In this document: positions 36,811-45,587 of the stretch, piece by piece
Layout of the letters: each line of letters starts with the position of its first letter
Numbering within the stretch: position 1 is the first letter of the stretch
Assembly (NCBI RefSeq): GCF_002101395.1
Contig: NZ_CP019706.1
Span: 496,001-560,000, forward strand
DNA: 64,000 nucleotides
From: Pantoea alhagi
Lineage (GTDB): Bacteria > Pseudomonadota > Gammaproteobacteria > Enterobacterales > Enterobacteriaceae
Direction: 5' to 3'
Notes under the pieces: model-generated
Database searches by the model: none
What the model saw: the letters and a program-made list of their open reading frames with translations, nothing else
Told to the model about the DNA's origin: nothing
Program-made: the position numbers and the translations under genes

Positions 36811-37526
36811 GCCTGACTCTCCTTCTGCTGCTTTACTTCACGCTTCTCCTTACGCTCCTGCATCAGCCTCTGGATGGCGGCCGGGCTGTTATACAGATGC
36901 ATATCCACACCGGTCAGCGCGGGACGATAAATGCCAATCTCCGAGAGCACCGGCTCAGCATTCATATCCAGTCGCGCGTCCTCCGCCTTGTTGGTTAGCA
37001 GTTTTCCGACTTCACGTGCAAGTACCACTTCCGGCTCTTCATGCTGCGGGTCGGTATGGCGTCCACGGTCATTGAGCCTGAGCGACAGCAGCTTCAGCCG
37101 GATGGCGCGTATCAGGGTTGGGCTCACGTTGCGCATGGCGGCCTCCCACTGGCCCTCCACATACTGCGTAAAGGCCATATTGTGTGCGTTAACGTAAGCG
37201 CGGCCGGTATGCACGGCTGCTATCATCTCCCCCTCATGCTCGAATTCCAGCTCCTTAATCAGGCCTGTAAACTCTTCAGCCAGCTCGCGGCTGGCGATAC
37301 TCTGGCTGTGTTCGGCGCGAAGCTCCGGCGTAATCGCTCCACGCAGGTCACGAAAACGGGTGCGCCAGTTCGTTTCTGCTTCCTTCCCGTTCTCAATAGC
37401 TGCCTCACGCTCTTTTTTGCTGCGGGCAAGGGCGGTCGTAATGTCATTGATTTTCAGCATCTGCGCCGTGTGGGCGGCTTTGGCTTCGGTCAGGCGGATG
37501 ACGGCGGGGTTTTTATTCTCGCTCAT
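36807..37526 (-). CDS. Sid-like capsid size determination protein, left satellite
   Basis: A 239-residue protein resembling P4 Sid (244), the external scaffold that makes helper coat protein form small capsids fitted to the satellite genome. The strongest similarity is TNWRTRFRDLRGAITPELRA and RELAEEFTGLIKELEFE, against the DDWRTAFR/RRELVQEYDNL region of P4 Sid; EPVLSEIGIY near the C-terminus also fits. The ATG after AGAGAGAA gives MSENKNPAVIRL. It is followed directly by delta; no psu lies between or after them. Confidence 0.72.
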   Translation of the reverse strand: MSENKNPAVIRLTEAKAAHTAQMLKINDITTALARSKKEREAAIENGKEAETNWRTRFRDLRGAITPELRAEHSQSIASRELAEEFTGLIKELEFEHEGEMIAAVHTGRAYVNAHNMAFTQYVEGQWEAAMRNVSPTLIRAIRLKLLSLRLNDRGRHTDPQHEEPEVVLAREVGKLLTNKAEDARLDMNAEPVLSEIGIYRPALTGVDMHLYNSPAAIQRLMQERKEKREVKQQKESQA

Positions 37527-37685
37527 GATAATTCTCTCTCTGTAAAGGATGTTTGTATTCTGCCGTGGCCCAGCGGACAACGCCTGCTTTCCCCGTCTGC
37601 TCATGGCTCAGCAAACAAACCCGATGGCCCGCCAGGAAAAAGGCTCTGAAGGGCGTGTTGCCTGCGTCTCTGTCGGCAGTGGGGT

Positions 37686-37869
37686 GTAACAGGGGTAACA
37701 CGGGTTACATCGCTGTTTTAAATGGGCTTTCAGGAAATATCTATGTGTAACAACAGGGGTTGCAGTGGGTAACAGATGCGGTGTTACACCTGTTACCCTT
37801 TTGCTTTTATGCGGTGTAACAGCGCCAGCGCCCGGCTGACGCGGTTGTTACACCTGTTACCTCTGTTAC
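37686..37869. repeat. Ten GTAACA iterons, probable satellite origin
   Basis: GTAACA or its complement TGTTAC occurs at 37686, 37695, 37746, 37769, 37782, 37791, 37816, 37846, 37855 and 37864, within 184 bp, often as GGTGTAACAG or CCTGTTACC. An AT-rich stretch (37870-37890) follows. It sits between sid and the DUF927 helicase gene. The layout is that of an iteron origin. Confidence 0.68.
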
Positions 37870-37894
37870 CCTTAATAAATAAGACTCACGCGTA

Positions 37895-39005
37895 TTAACC
37901 CGGCACCTCGCTGTTAAAGACGTAGAGCCTGCGCACGTTCATCTCTGGCGGGCGAATGCTGGTCTGTAGCTTGCCGTCGTTGGCCGCCAGCAGGTAACCT
38001 TTGTCCGCACAGAGTCGCGCCACCTTGCGCGGGTCAAAACCCCGGCAGATTTCCTTCCAGCCCGACGGCATCACGTAGAAGGTGGTCACCGTTTCCCGGC
38101 CCTGCGCCGCGTTGCCTTTTTCCACCCTGCGCCAGCCCACCATATTGCCGAGGCGGTTGCGCTCGTCGTGCCAGTCGGCAAAGCGGCTGTACTGATTGGC
38201 GGTGAAGAAGGTTCGCACCTGCTCCAGCGCGGCCATGTCTTCCTGGTTGGCCGTGTGTCCTCGGTCTTTCAGCCAAGCGTTCAGGCAGACCCGCGTTGCC
38301 CGCAGCGCTTCACCCTCCGGCCAGCCGGTGATACCCATGCGCGTTGCCAGCTCTCCGTCCATCGCCACAAGGGCAAAGCGGTTGACCGCACGCCCCACCT
38401 GATTGCCCGCGTCCTGCGGTGCCAGCGCGGCGGTGTACTCCTTCATCAGCGCCTTTGCCTGCGCCGTCAGCCCGTTGAGGTCGGTTGTCAGCGCCTTCAG
38501 CCACTCGCGAAACGGCGAGCCGTAGTAGCTGGCCGTGGCCCACTCCAGATGCTCGGCCAACGCCTTGCCGCTCTCGAAGCCGTGCAGCTCTTCAAATACG
38601 CCGAACTTACCGGAGTCGCTGGGTATCTGTATCATCCTGACCTCCATCCCGGCAAAGGTGCGCCCGCCCGCCTTTGCGGCGTGCTCCGTCAGCGACAGCT
38701 CGCCCGTGGAGAGGAACAAGAGCCGCCACTGCTTGCGGGTGCGCAGCTCGCCGTCCGTTCCGGCCCGCCCCTTGCCCTGGCCGTTTGCCAGCATGTAGGC
38801 AATGTTGCCCGCCTCGCGTCCGTCCACCTCGCGGATTTCATCGAGCATCATCGCCGCGTCGTTACGACGGCTGGCGGAGCCTTCCAGCGAGTTACCAGTG
38901 GCCCGCCAAGTCTGCCAGTAGTCCGGGCCGCCGCATACCGAGGTGGCCGCCTTCATGGTGGTGGTTTTGCCGTCGGAGGATTCGCCCTTGAGGTAGTAGC
39001 CGCCG
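37895..39005 (-). pseudogene. DUF927 helicase gene, 5' part replaced
   Basis: The frame holds the ATPase half of a DUF927 protein, a primase-helicase-like family in satellites and plasmids. Walker A (YLKGESSDGKTTTMKAATS) and Walker B (AAMMLDEIREVDGREAGNIA) are present, then ANGQGKGRAG and a winged-helix-like tail. Upstream of VIDGGGYYLKG the sequence abruptly becomes a phage tape-measure gene. The N-terminal several hundred residues are lost. It is very unlikely to function as annotated. Confidence 0.8.
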
Positions 39006-39192
39006 CCGTCTATAACTGCTTTTGCCGTAGATGTAAGCTGCGTATCCAGCCCTTTAATGTTTTACCGGCGCGATCAGCCATGCCTTCCAACTGACCTATT
39101 GCCCTGTTTGCAGACTGGTTTCCCTGAATGAGGGGCGCAAGTTCCATATCCACTTCATAGACAATGCTGCCTACATTCTCTTGACCCGCCAT
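39005..39192 (-). pseudogene. Tail tape-measure gene, N-terminal fragment with frameshift
   Basis: The first 48 codons (MAGQENVGSIVYEVDMELAP ... GQLEGMADRAGKTLKG) are the start of a lambda-type tape-measure protein. Then one base is missing near 39047. In the neighbouring frame the expected LDTQLTSTAKAV follows and runs straight into the DUF927 sequence (VIDGGGYYLKG). Thus a fusion joined the two genes and a deletion later broke it. Confidence 0.72.
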
Positions 39193-39214
39193 TCACTTTC
39201 TCCAGGCAATAAAA

Positions 39215-39237
39215 AACCCGCCGTAGCGGGTTGTTTT
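39215..39237 (-). terminator. Hairpin between lipoprotein and tape-measure fragment
   Basis: AACCCGC and GCGGGTT form the stem, with A and T runs on the two sides, so it can work in either direction. It lies in the 57-bp gap between the two genes. Confidence 0.6.
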
Positions 39238-39249
39238 TAATCTTTTATT

Positions 39250-39627
39250 TCAGCTCTTAACATACGATTTAAGGGCCGCTGTTTGCTGCGGCGCTGATGG
39301 GATACAACCAAACATGTTTCCACATGACGTTTGCACTATGATTTCATAACGATCACCACCCATTGGGTTTTTGACCAATTGATAACCCAAAGTGGCTGCG
39401 TTAGGTGCAGGATTGTATGTATTAATTACAGTGTCATTGGCGGTCTGTATTTTCCATGCTGAATGAGTAGCAAGCCATGCTTGGGCCTTCTGCCAATATA
39501 AATCACACTGAGATTTTCCTTCGCATACCAATGGCGCATTAGCGGCCGCCACCAGCGCAGGGTCCTCTTTAGCTGCGCACCCACTTAACATCAGCAAAAA
39601 TAAGCCAGAAATAGCTATCTTCTTCAT
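39250..39627 (-). CDS. Small phage-borne lipoprotein
   Basis: A 125-residue predicted lipoprotein: signal peptide MKKIAISGLFLLMLSGC with lipobox LSGC. The mature part contains paired cysteines (CEGKSQCDLYW, TSCGNMFGC). Its place inside a tail-gene cluster suggests a prophage cargo gene (morphogenesis or lysogenic conversion). The function is unknown. Confidence 0.72.
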   Translation of the reverse strand: MKKIAISGLFLLMLSGCAAKEDPALVAAANAPLVCEGKSQCDLYWQKAQAWLATHSAWKIQTANDTVINTYNPAPNAATLGYQLVKNPMGGDRYEIIVQTSCGNMFGCIPSAPQQTAALKSYVKS

Positions 39628-39714
39628 CATCCCTTCACCCAAGCAGTAAATTATTCGGATTTATCCTAAATGGAATCTTATGCAATGTGAAGCAAGAACC
39701 ATCACACTGCGAAT

Positions 39715-40392
39715 TCAATCAGCCTTTGCGAGCCGCTTCGCCTTTTTGGCAAGGTAATCATTTGCAACTTGGTCATACTCTTCCTGCGTGAATCCCTTTT
39801 GGTTAGGGTATTTAGCAGCTAACAGCATCTGGAATTCAGTCATGCTAAGCTGCTCGGCTTCCTGACGACTCATTCCGAAGTGGTTGCGAGCGGCATTGAT
39901 GTACTCGAAAGCATTAAACTCAGTTGTTGCCTTGCCGGTTTCATGGCGCTGTAGCTGGCGCACCTTCGCTTTCCCGATAATGCCGTGTGTTATCAGCGAC
40001 TGAGCAATCAGCACCAGATTCTGCATCGGCACCTTACCTTTGCGGTACACCATGCCCCATTTGCCGCTTTTCCCCGGCACTAGTTCACCAGTCAGAGCAG
40101 AAACATCACGTTCACAGCAGGCCTGCATGACGTTCATTGCCGCATAGATGGTTTGCTTTGCGAATTGTGGCCGCCCCATGTAGCGAAGGAGCCATTCAGG
40201 GACTACACCATACGCCTTCAAAGCTTTTTGAAGCAGTGGCGTAACCTCATCGTTATGCAAATAATAGAATGCCTGCACAATCTCCTGCGGGTCGCCTATG
40301 CGCTTCATATTCAGAAAGGATGGGCGAAAGAAATAATCTTCATCGCCCACAGTAATCAGGCACTCGCCAATCTCTTTTACCGGGGTCATCAT
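39715..40392 (-). CDS. Siphophage tail-region protein
   Basis: About 225 residues, beginning MMTPVKEIGECLITVGDEDY. It lies between the major tail protein and the tape-measure fragment, the usual place of tail assembly chaperones. The C-terminal half (FNAFEYINAARNHFGMSRQEAEQLSMTEFQ) resembles the GT-type chaperone region, where an -QEA- helix precedes a lysine-rich end. GGAG before two adjacent ATG codons sets the start; a longer frame would enter the neighbour. The exact family is uncertain. Confidence 0.6.
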   Translation of the reverse strand: MMTPVKEIGECLITVGDEDYFFRPSFLNMKRIGDPQEIVQAFYYLHNDEVTPLLQKALKAYGVVPEWLLRYMGRPQFAKQTIYAAMNVMQACCERDVSALTGELVPGKSGKWGMVYRKGKVPMQNLVLIAQSLITHGIIGKAKVRQLQRHETGKATTEFNAFEYINAARNHFGMSRQEAEQLSMTEFQMLLAAKYPNQKGFTQEEYDQVANDYLAKKAKRLAKAD

Positions 40393-40441
40393 GCTCTCCA
40401 TAATCATTATCAAGGTCGGCCGCAACCGACCTTTGGAATGG

Positions 40442-41194
40442 TTACGGAGCAGTAACCGTAGCTGCATAGGGTGCAGTGAATGAGCCATCGGTGGTCGTTA
40501 CCGTGATGGTCGCAGAACTCTCGGCAACACCGGTTACGGTAACCGTGGTGCCACTTAATGCAGCGGTAGCTACGGATGTATCGGACGACTGCACAGTGAA
40601 GGTCTTATCAGTAGCGTCTGCAGGGGCGATATTAACAGTGAAGGTGGTTGTGTCACCTACAGCAACAGAGCCGCTGGTTGGTGTTACCGTTACGCCCGTC
40701 ACCGGGACAGTTTCTTCAGTGTCGATAACCTGAATAGTGCTGGAGTCTCCTACTTTGAACTCCGTAGAGAATGACACGATGTCATTAGTGCCCCCGTCAG
40801 AGCTGAGTGCTGTCACGTTCATATAGCCCCGGAATGTCACAGGACCATACTCCATGCGCACCCAGATACCCAGCTGGCGGCGTGCAGAAAGCTCACCGGC
40901 AAAGTATTTGATAAAGCGGCCAATACCGTGCTGGTCCAGCTTGTCGCGTTTGCGTACTTCACCTTCGAAACTGATAGTGAAATCCGCGTTGGTAATAATG
41001 CTTTCAACATAACCACCACCATCATCAGCATCGCTGGTAACAGTGTTTGGGCTGAAATCAAAGCCCTTTGACGTGCCGGCAGCAAGCGCTTTCCATTCTG
41101 ATTCAAGTGGTACAACGTCAGGGCAACCATCGGCAACTTCAAGCACAACGGCGCCACCGAACAAACGTTCGTTGCTGTTCTGGCAATTAGCCAT
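40442..41194 (-). CDS. Phage major tail protein with Ig-like domain
   Basis: A 250-residue tube protein. The first 165 residues form the tail-tube part (MANCQNSNERLFGGAVVLEV, FGGAVVLEVADG, YGPVTFRGYMNVTALSSDGG). Residues about 168-250 are a Big_2-type bacterial Ig-like domain (VPVTGVTVTPTSGSVAVGDT ... TVTGVAESSATITVTT), which in related phages decorates the tail. AGAGGAA lies seven bases before the ATG. It is the best-preserved structural gene of the fragment. Confidence 0.83.
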   Translation of the reverse strand: MANCQNSNERLFGGAVVLEVADGCPDVVPLESEWKALAAGTSKGFDFSPNTVTSDADDGGGYVESIITNADFTISFEGEVRKRDKLDQHGIGRFIKYFAGELSARRQLGIWVRMEYGPVTFRGYMNVTALSSDGGTNDIVSFSTEFKVGDSSTIQVIDTEETVPVTGVTVTPTSGSVAVGDTTTFTVNIAPADATDKTFTVQSSDTSVATAALSGTTVTVTGVAESSATITVTTTDGSFTAPYAATVTAP

Positions 41195-41224
41195 GTTTAA
41201 ATTCCTCTTTGATAGAAACAAAAA

Positions 41225-41246
41225 AACCACCCTAAGGTGGTTTTTC
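41225..41246 (-). terminator. Hairpin upstream of the tail protein gene
   Basis: AACCACC and GGTGGTT form a 7-bp stem flanked by A and T runs. It can end the transcript of the gene at 41281-41610. Confidence 0.6.
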
Positions 41247-41280
41247 ATGGACGCGGTTATAAGCGGTAGTAAAACGTTAT

Positions 41281-41610
41281 TTATAATTTCGTATAACGCG
41301 AAGCTCTTGAAAACAAATCGTTATTGCGTAGCTTTTGGTCGGTTTGATCAAGCTTGTAGCCGTGGTGCTCCATAATTTGCCTAACCATATGTCCCATCAT
41401 CTGCTTCAATCTGTTGTTTTTATCGTTCAGTACTTCACTTCCAAATTCTTCAATAAGAAAAGGTTGTAATGGTTCGAGAGCTGGGCGTGAAAGGTATGAG
41501 GCAGTTTCCATTCGAATAAAATTATCGCCCTCAGTTAAAAACTGCCATAAACGACCACCTAAATCGGTTTCATAAAGATCTGCGAAGCTACCAGCAACAT
41601 AATAACTCAT
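41281..41610 (-). CDS. Hypothetical protein in the phage fragment
   Basis: A 109-residue protein (MSYYVAGSFADLYETDLGGR) with a mixed helical content (IEEFGSEVLNDKNNRLKQMM). GAGA precedes the ATG. I do not recognise the family. It is flanked by hairpins, suggesting a separately transcribed accessory gene inserted in the tail operon. Confidence 0.5.
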   Translation of the reverse strand: MSYYVAGSFADLYETDLGGRLWQFLTEGDNFIRMETASYLSRPALEPLQPFLIEEFGSEVLNDKNNRLKQMMGHMVRQIMEHHGYKLDQTDQKLRNNDLFSRASRYTKL

Positions 41611-41722
41611 TGTCTTTTCTCTCAAATGTTAGGACAAGAGGAATCATAGCAGTCTTTTTGCATGGGTCAAATATGACGGGTGCAATAAAGTTTTTACTTT
41701 GCCTTAATTGAAATTAAAACCT

Positions 41723-42010
41723 TTATTCTCCAAAAATTGCGGCAAAATGAAGCCGATAGACAAGCCTGCCTTCGGTTGTGAGAACTGGCGCGGGTATTCC
41801 GCCAAGGTTTTCGAGATAGCCGACGCAATCATCGGTCATGGGGTTTTGCTGGACGTAATTAACAATGGCCTGTACGCGCTCATCTACTACACCGTTTCCG
41901 CCTTTGGCACCGATGACATCAAGCAGCACGTAATACTCCGAGCCAAGCTGGTTACGAATAGCCGAGCCAGCCGACCAGTTACTTTCCGAATTCACGCAGT
42001 AAGCAGGAAC
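41723..42010 (-). pseudogene. Tail completion/terminator gene, 5' end missing
   Basis: The frame (NSESNWSAGSAIRNQLGS, YYVLLDVIGAKGGNG, IPAPVLTTEGRLVYRLHFAAIFGE) resembles the C-terminal part of a siphophage tail terminator, which normally precedes the tube gene. It has no good start and abuts an oppositely oriented fragment at about 42010, marking a rearrangement. Confidence 0.5.
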
Positions 42011-42143
42011 AGAAACTGACAGCAAGAGTCTGCAAAAGAAATACGCAGAGGCATGGAAAAGCCTGAATGGATTCCCTGAGCATCAGGAAAAGTGCAAGAA
42101 TGTTACTGGCATTCGAATTAAAGAACTTAAACAGGCGGCATAA
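42003..42143 (+). pseudogene. C-terminal fragment of a phage gene upstream of ssb
   Basis: An open stretch without a start reads SLQKKYAEAWKSLNGFPEH and ends IRIKELKQAA before a stop one base from the ssb ATG. A recombination gene is usual at this place in phages, but the fragment is too short to name. Confidence 0.4.
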
Positions 42144-42707
42144 ATGGCTAGCAAAGGCGTAAACAAAGTAATCCTGGTCGGAAATTTAGGTAAAGACCCT
42201 GAAGTCAGATACATGCCGAACGGCGATGCAGTAGCAAGCATCGCTCTGGCCACCTCTGAAAGCTGGCGCGACAAACAGAGCGGAGAAACTAAAGAGAAAA
42301 CGGAGTGGCACCGCGTAGTGCTAGTGCTGTTCGGCAAGCTGGCGGAAGATGCGGGTGAATATCCGCGGAAAGGCTCGTAAATCTACATCGAAGGCAAGCT
42401 TGCAACTCGCAAATGGCAAGACCAGAGCGGACAGGAGCGCTACACCACGGAAATTCATGTGAACGTGGGCGGAACCATGCAGATGCTCGGCGGCCGGCAG
42501 GAAGGTAATGGACAATCAGGCCAGCCACAGCAGCAACGTCCGACTCAGTCTAATCAAGCGGGCGGCATGCAACAGGCGCAGCAACAACTACAGCGCTAAC
42601 AGTCTGCGCCTCCAGTTGGTAATGAGCCACCAACGGACTTCGATGATGACATCCCGTTCGCCTACATCGGCCTGCAATACCCCTCTCACGCTATCCACAG
42701 CATCTAA
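42144..42707 (+). pseudogene. ssb: Phage single-stranded DNA-binding protein gene with two stops
   Basis: The frame starts MASKGVNKVILVGNLGKDPE, a canonical SSB OB-fold, and runs to RKGS, where TAA (42378-42380) replaces the expected Gln codon of GSQ. The same frame goes on with IYIEGKLATRKWQDQSGQER, a second TAA at 42597-42599, and the acidic tip DFDDDIPF, ending at 42707. Both stops are single-base type changes without frameshift. The first would leave only 78 residues. Confidence 0.88.
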
Positions 42708-42725
42708 TCAATAAGGCGCCACACC

Positions 42726-42833
42726 ATGCAATCACCTCAAGCCGGGGCGGAATTGTCACGCCTGAAGGATATAGAACGCCGCAGGCAGGAAGTGCTTGTT
42801 GGCGTTATGCGCACCTGGCACCAAGTCATCTGA
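42726..42833 (+). pseudogene. Short phage gene fragment
   Basis: A 35-codon frame (MQSPQAGAELSRLKDIERRR ... MRTWHQVI) follows the ssb remnant. Further open pieces continue in other frames to about 42900. It is probably the start of a decayed phage early gene. Confidence 0.35.
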
Positions 42834-42939
42834 CCGAACACGCGAAGCAAATTGACGCGATTTTCGGGCGGATTGTCCCAAATCTTTCCCACATGGAGTT
42901 ACGGGATGGTACTGATGGAGGGTAACTATTTGATTTAAC

Positions 42940-42961
42940 TGGTGCGATAATAGGATTCAAA
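42940..42961. repeat. Middle attachment repeat, imperfect
   Basis: TGGTGCGATAATAGGATTCAA matches the thrW end TGGTGCCGATAATAGGAGTCGAA with one missing base in the core and small changes after it. It divides the two insertions. Confidence 0.75.
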
Positions 42962-43014
42962 TAAATGACTTAACCATATGTTTTTAAATGTTTTTTATGA
43001 ATCAAAAAACAAAA

Positions 43015-43035
43015 CTATACACACTCCTATACACA
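43015..43035. promoter_or_regulatory. Integrase arm-type sites, left end of satellite
   Basis: CTATACACA and CCTATACACA occur in tandem, 54-75 bp inside the middle repeat. The same word occurs by the integrase gene at 54226-54235 and, inverted, at 54184-54193. Confidence 0.6.
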
Positions 43036-43100
43036 ACCACGCTTTCGTTCAATTTTCGTTCAACACCGTTTAGCATAAAGAAAAAAGATTTAGCGATGAA

Positions 43101-43190
43101 TACTTCACACTGTTCACCCATGAACTTTATTATTATATATCAGAAAGTTATTTGGTGATACATGAGTGAAGGGTGACGTATACCCTTCAC
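43101..43190. repeat. crr-like iteron region
   Basis: ACTGTTCACC at 43109-43118 is the exact complement of the P4 type I iteron GGTGAACAGT. Degenerate copies (GTGAAGGGTGA, CCCTTCACCCC) follow. In P4 such a region (crr), distant from ori, is needed for replication by alpha. Confidence 0.7.
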
Positions 43191-43215
43191 CCCGGATGAA
43201 CTATGGGCGTAAAAA

Positions 43216-43233
43216 AACCGGCTTTCGCCGGTT
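43216..43233 (-). terminator. Terminator of the alpha operon
   Basis: AACCGGC and GCCGGTT form the stem; on the minus strand a run of Ts follows. It begins eight bases after the alpha stop. Confidence 0.75.
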
Positions 43234-43240
43234 CTGGTAG

Positions 43241-45574
43241 TCAGGCTGCTGCCGGTTCGTCACACTTCGGCAGCCAGTCAGTGCTGCTTTCATCCGTCAG
43301 GTCGAGGTTGGTCTGTATGCCTGTCTTTGTGCGGCGCTTCAGGTAGTTCAGGCCGTACTCACGCAGGATGCTTTCCAGCGCCTGGCTGAATGACTTCATG
43401 CTCAGCGGGTTGCGGTAGCCGTTAGCCTCCATGTAGGCCAGATAGGCGTGATAGAGGTAGCGGCGTGGCTGTAACGGGCGGATGCTGGCGTTGCCCATGT
43501 GCAGGCCGGTCGGCTCTGCGGTGGCAAACAGGTAGCCGCAGAAGTCCACCATCGGGTCGGCGTCACGCTTGATACGCATTGCCTCGCCGGAGTTCTGCTG
43601 CGACTGAAGCAGCCTGCGGGCATCCTGCGGGTCACTGAAGCGCTGCATCAGCTGGCGCACGATAACGGCCAGCTCGCCCTGTATCTTTTCCTTCAGCTGC
43701 GGGTCGCGCTCGTTCGCCGGGATGATTTCCGGGAAGTGCAGGATCACCCGGCGGCGTGACACGCCCCCGCTGCGGTCGGTAAAGCGCATCGGGTTGTTGT
43801 TCACGGCCAGAATCACCGCCGGGATGTGCGTGGAGTAGGCGTCTTTGTACTTCGGGTCCACGGACACCGCATCACCGCCGGTAATCGCCTTGAGGCCCGC
43901 GCCGTCGCCGCTCCACTTCTCCTGGTCCGGCAGAATAATCAGCGAATAGCCGATAACAGATGCGCGCTCGCGTGACGACTCCAGCGTCTCGATGGTCGCG
44001 GAGGTGGCATTATCCGCACCGGCCAGCATAGTGGCGATATCTGACATAATGCTTTTGCCGCTGCCGCCGGGACCGGTCACCTCCAGAAACAGCTGCCAGT
44101 CGTAGCGGTTCGCCAGCACCATAAACAGCGCGGCCAGAATGATGTCGCGTTTCTCAGCGTTACACCCGGCGGCACGGTCCAGCCACTGCCAGAAGTACGG
44201 CGCGTGGCGCTCCAGCGTCTCGCCCTCCACCGGGCGGGTATAGTCCACGTCGCTGACGGTGCGCAGCCAGTTTTCCCGGCGGTGCGGACTGAAGAGGCCG
44301 TTGCGGGTATCAAGTACGCCGTTGCGAAAGCCGATAAGCTGACGCTGTGGCGCGGCCTGCTGCGGCAGCATCAGCTTCAGCGTGTCCACCACGCCTGCAA
44401 TTTTGCCTGCCGAAAACGGCGCACGCAGGCACTGAAACAGCTTCGCCACGTCGCGCCCGAACTGGTTGCCGGAAATGACTTTCCAGGCGCCCGCCTCGTA
44501 GCGACAGAGGATTTCTCCGCTGGCGTCCACGGCAAGGTTGCTGCGGTAATGCTCTGCCACGCGCTCCGCCTTCTCGCTGGCGCTCATGGCGGTAAACTCC
44601 GCCTCGCTCATCACGTCAAACGGACTGGCCGCAGGCGGTGCGGCGGCCTCACGCAGGGCCTGCCGGGTGGCCGCTTCGCCGTGCTGCATATACGCGTCGT
44701 TCCAGTCACCAAACACCGGCGGCAGCGCCACCGTGGCGTTGCAGGCTTCAGCGGCCTTCTGCGCCTTCCTCTGGCCGTCGCCGTTCAGGTCCCGGTCGGC
44801 TGCAATCAGCAGCGGCAGCGTGGCGTGTTTCTCCCGCACCAGGCCAGCCAGGGAAAGAAAATTAGAGGACGACAGGGCAACCCACACTTCATCGCCGGTC
44901 AGGTTATGCACCGTCAGGCCGGTGGCGTATCCCTCGGTCAGCCAGATGCGTTTTGCCGGTGTGCAACTGGCAAGAACGTGGCAGGCTCCTTTAACCTGCC
45001 CGCCCTTCAGGGTGCGCTTGACGCCCTCCGCGTTAATCAGCTGCACGTTAACCAGCTGACCATTCATATCGTGCAGCGGCACCACCATGTCGCCGGGGCG
45101 GTAAGTGGTTATCGCTATCTTCTGCGGCTTCGTCAGCGTCAGACAGGGCTGCTGCGGCCAGCCCTTGCGTGACAGGTAAGGATTACCGGCGGCTTCACGG
45201 GCGCTGCTTAGCAGTTGCTGGGCCAGCGCGGCGGCAGCCTCACGCGCCGCTTCATCATCTTCGGCGTCAGCAGGGGCAGCGGCAGTATCATCCACCGGCG
45301 GCAGGTTGCCGGTGAGGCCGTTCACGCGTGCGGCGGCCTCGGTCAGGTTAATACGCAGCGCCTTTTTCACCAGGTCCATGCCGTCACCGGCTCCGCACTG
45401 GTTACAGAGCCAGGTGCCGCGCCCTTCCTGGTCGTCAAAGCGGAAGCGGTCGGTGCCGCCGCATACCGGGCACGGCATATGACGGTTCTTCACCACGTTC
45501 AGGCCCAGCGCGGGCAGAATGCGGGGCCAGTGGCCCCGGGCGGCTTTTGCCGCATCTGATACGGTCATTTTCAT
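43241..45574 (-). CDS. P4 alpha-type primase-helicase
   Basis: A 777-residue replication protein that unites primase, helicase and origin binding, as P4 alpha (777). Order: zinc-binding primase motif CPVCGGTDRFRF...CNQCGAGDG (about 36-64), TOPRIM-like primase core with EGYATGLTVHN and IAADRDLNGDGQ (about 215-265), SF3 helicase with Walker A GPGGSGKSIMSD (about 510) and VILAVNNNPMRFTD, and a C-terminal origin-binding region. It is the last gene of the leftward operon. Iterons of the P4 type lie at both ends of the operon, fitting its binding site. Confidence 0.93.
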   Translation of the reverse strand: MKMTVSDAAKAARGHWPRILPALGLNVVKNRHMPCPVCGGTDRFRFDDQEGRGTWLCNQCGAGDGMDLVKKALRINLTEAAARVNGLTGNLPPVDDTAAAPADAEDDEAAREAAAALAQQLLSSAREAAGNPYLSRKGWPQQPCLTLTKPQKIAITTYRPGDMVVPLHDMNGQLVNVQLINAEGVKRTLKGGQVKGACHVLASCTPAKRIWLTEGYATGLTVHNLTGDEVWVALSSSNFLSLAGLVREKHATLPLLIAADRDLNGDGQRKAQKAAEACNATVALPPVFGDWNDAYMQHGEAATRQALREAAAPPAASPFDVMSEAEFTAMSASEKAERVAEHYRSNLAVDASGEILCRYEAGAWKVISGNQFGRDVAKLFQCLRAPFSAGKIAGVVDTLKLMLPQQAAPQRQLIGFRNGVLDTRNGLFSPHRRENWLRTVSDVDYTRPVEGETLERHAPYFWQWLDRAAGCNAEKRDIILAALFMVLANRYDWQLFLEVTGPGGSGKSIMSDIATMLAGADNATSATIETLESSRERASVIGYSLIILPDQEKWSGDGAGLKAITGGDAVSVDPKYKDAYSTHIPAVILAVNNNPMRFTDRSGGVSRRRVILHFPEIIPANERDPQLKEKIQGELAVIVRQLMQRFSDPQDARRLLQSQQNSGEAMRIKRDADPMVDFCGYLFATAEPTGLHMGNASIRPLQPRRYLYHAYLAYMEANGYRNPLSMKSFSQALESILREYGLNYLKRRTKTGIQTNLDLTDESSTDWLPKCDEPAAA

Positions 45575-45587
45575 TATGATTTTCTCC

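Larger units (their letters stand above)
33199..42961. mobile_element. Left part of the thrW island: decayed satellite plus prophage tail fragment
   Basis: It is bounded by the outer copy of the thrW 3' end (33199-33217) and the middle, imperfect copy (42940-42961). It contains an ATPase cargo gene, a cos-like site, delta, sid, an iteron cluster, half a DUF927 helicase, siphophage tail genes and a broken ssb. It has no integrase, so it is probably immobile on its own. Confidence 0.75.

Noticed and set aside
37527..37685. Delta-type site before the left sid gene
   Set aside because: A half match (TGT followed by GCCAC) exists, but no complete TGT-N12-ACA was found.
38168..39094. 308-codon frame opposite the DUF927 fragment
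   Set aside because: Antisense to a recognisable ATPase with Walker motifs; no family resemblance of its own.
44204..45172. 322-codon frame opposite alpha
   Set aside because: Shadow of the GC-rich primase gene, without start signals.
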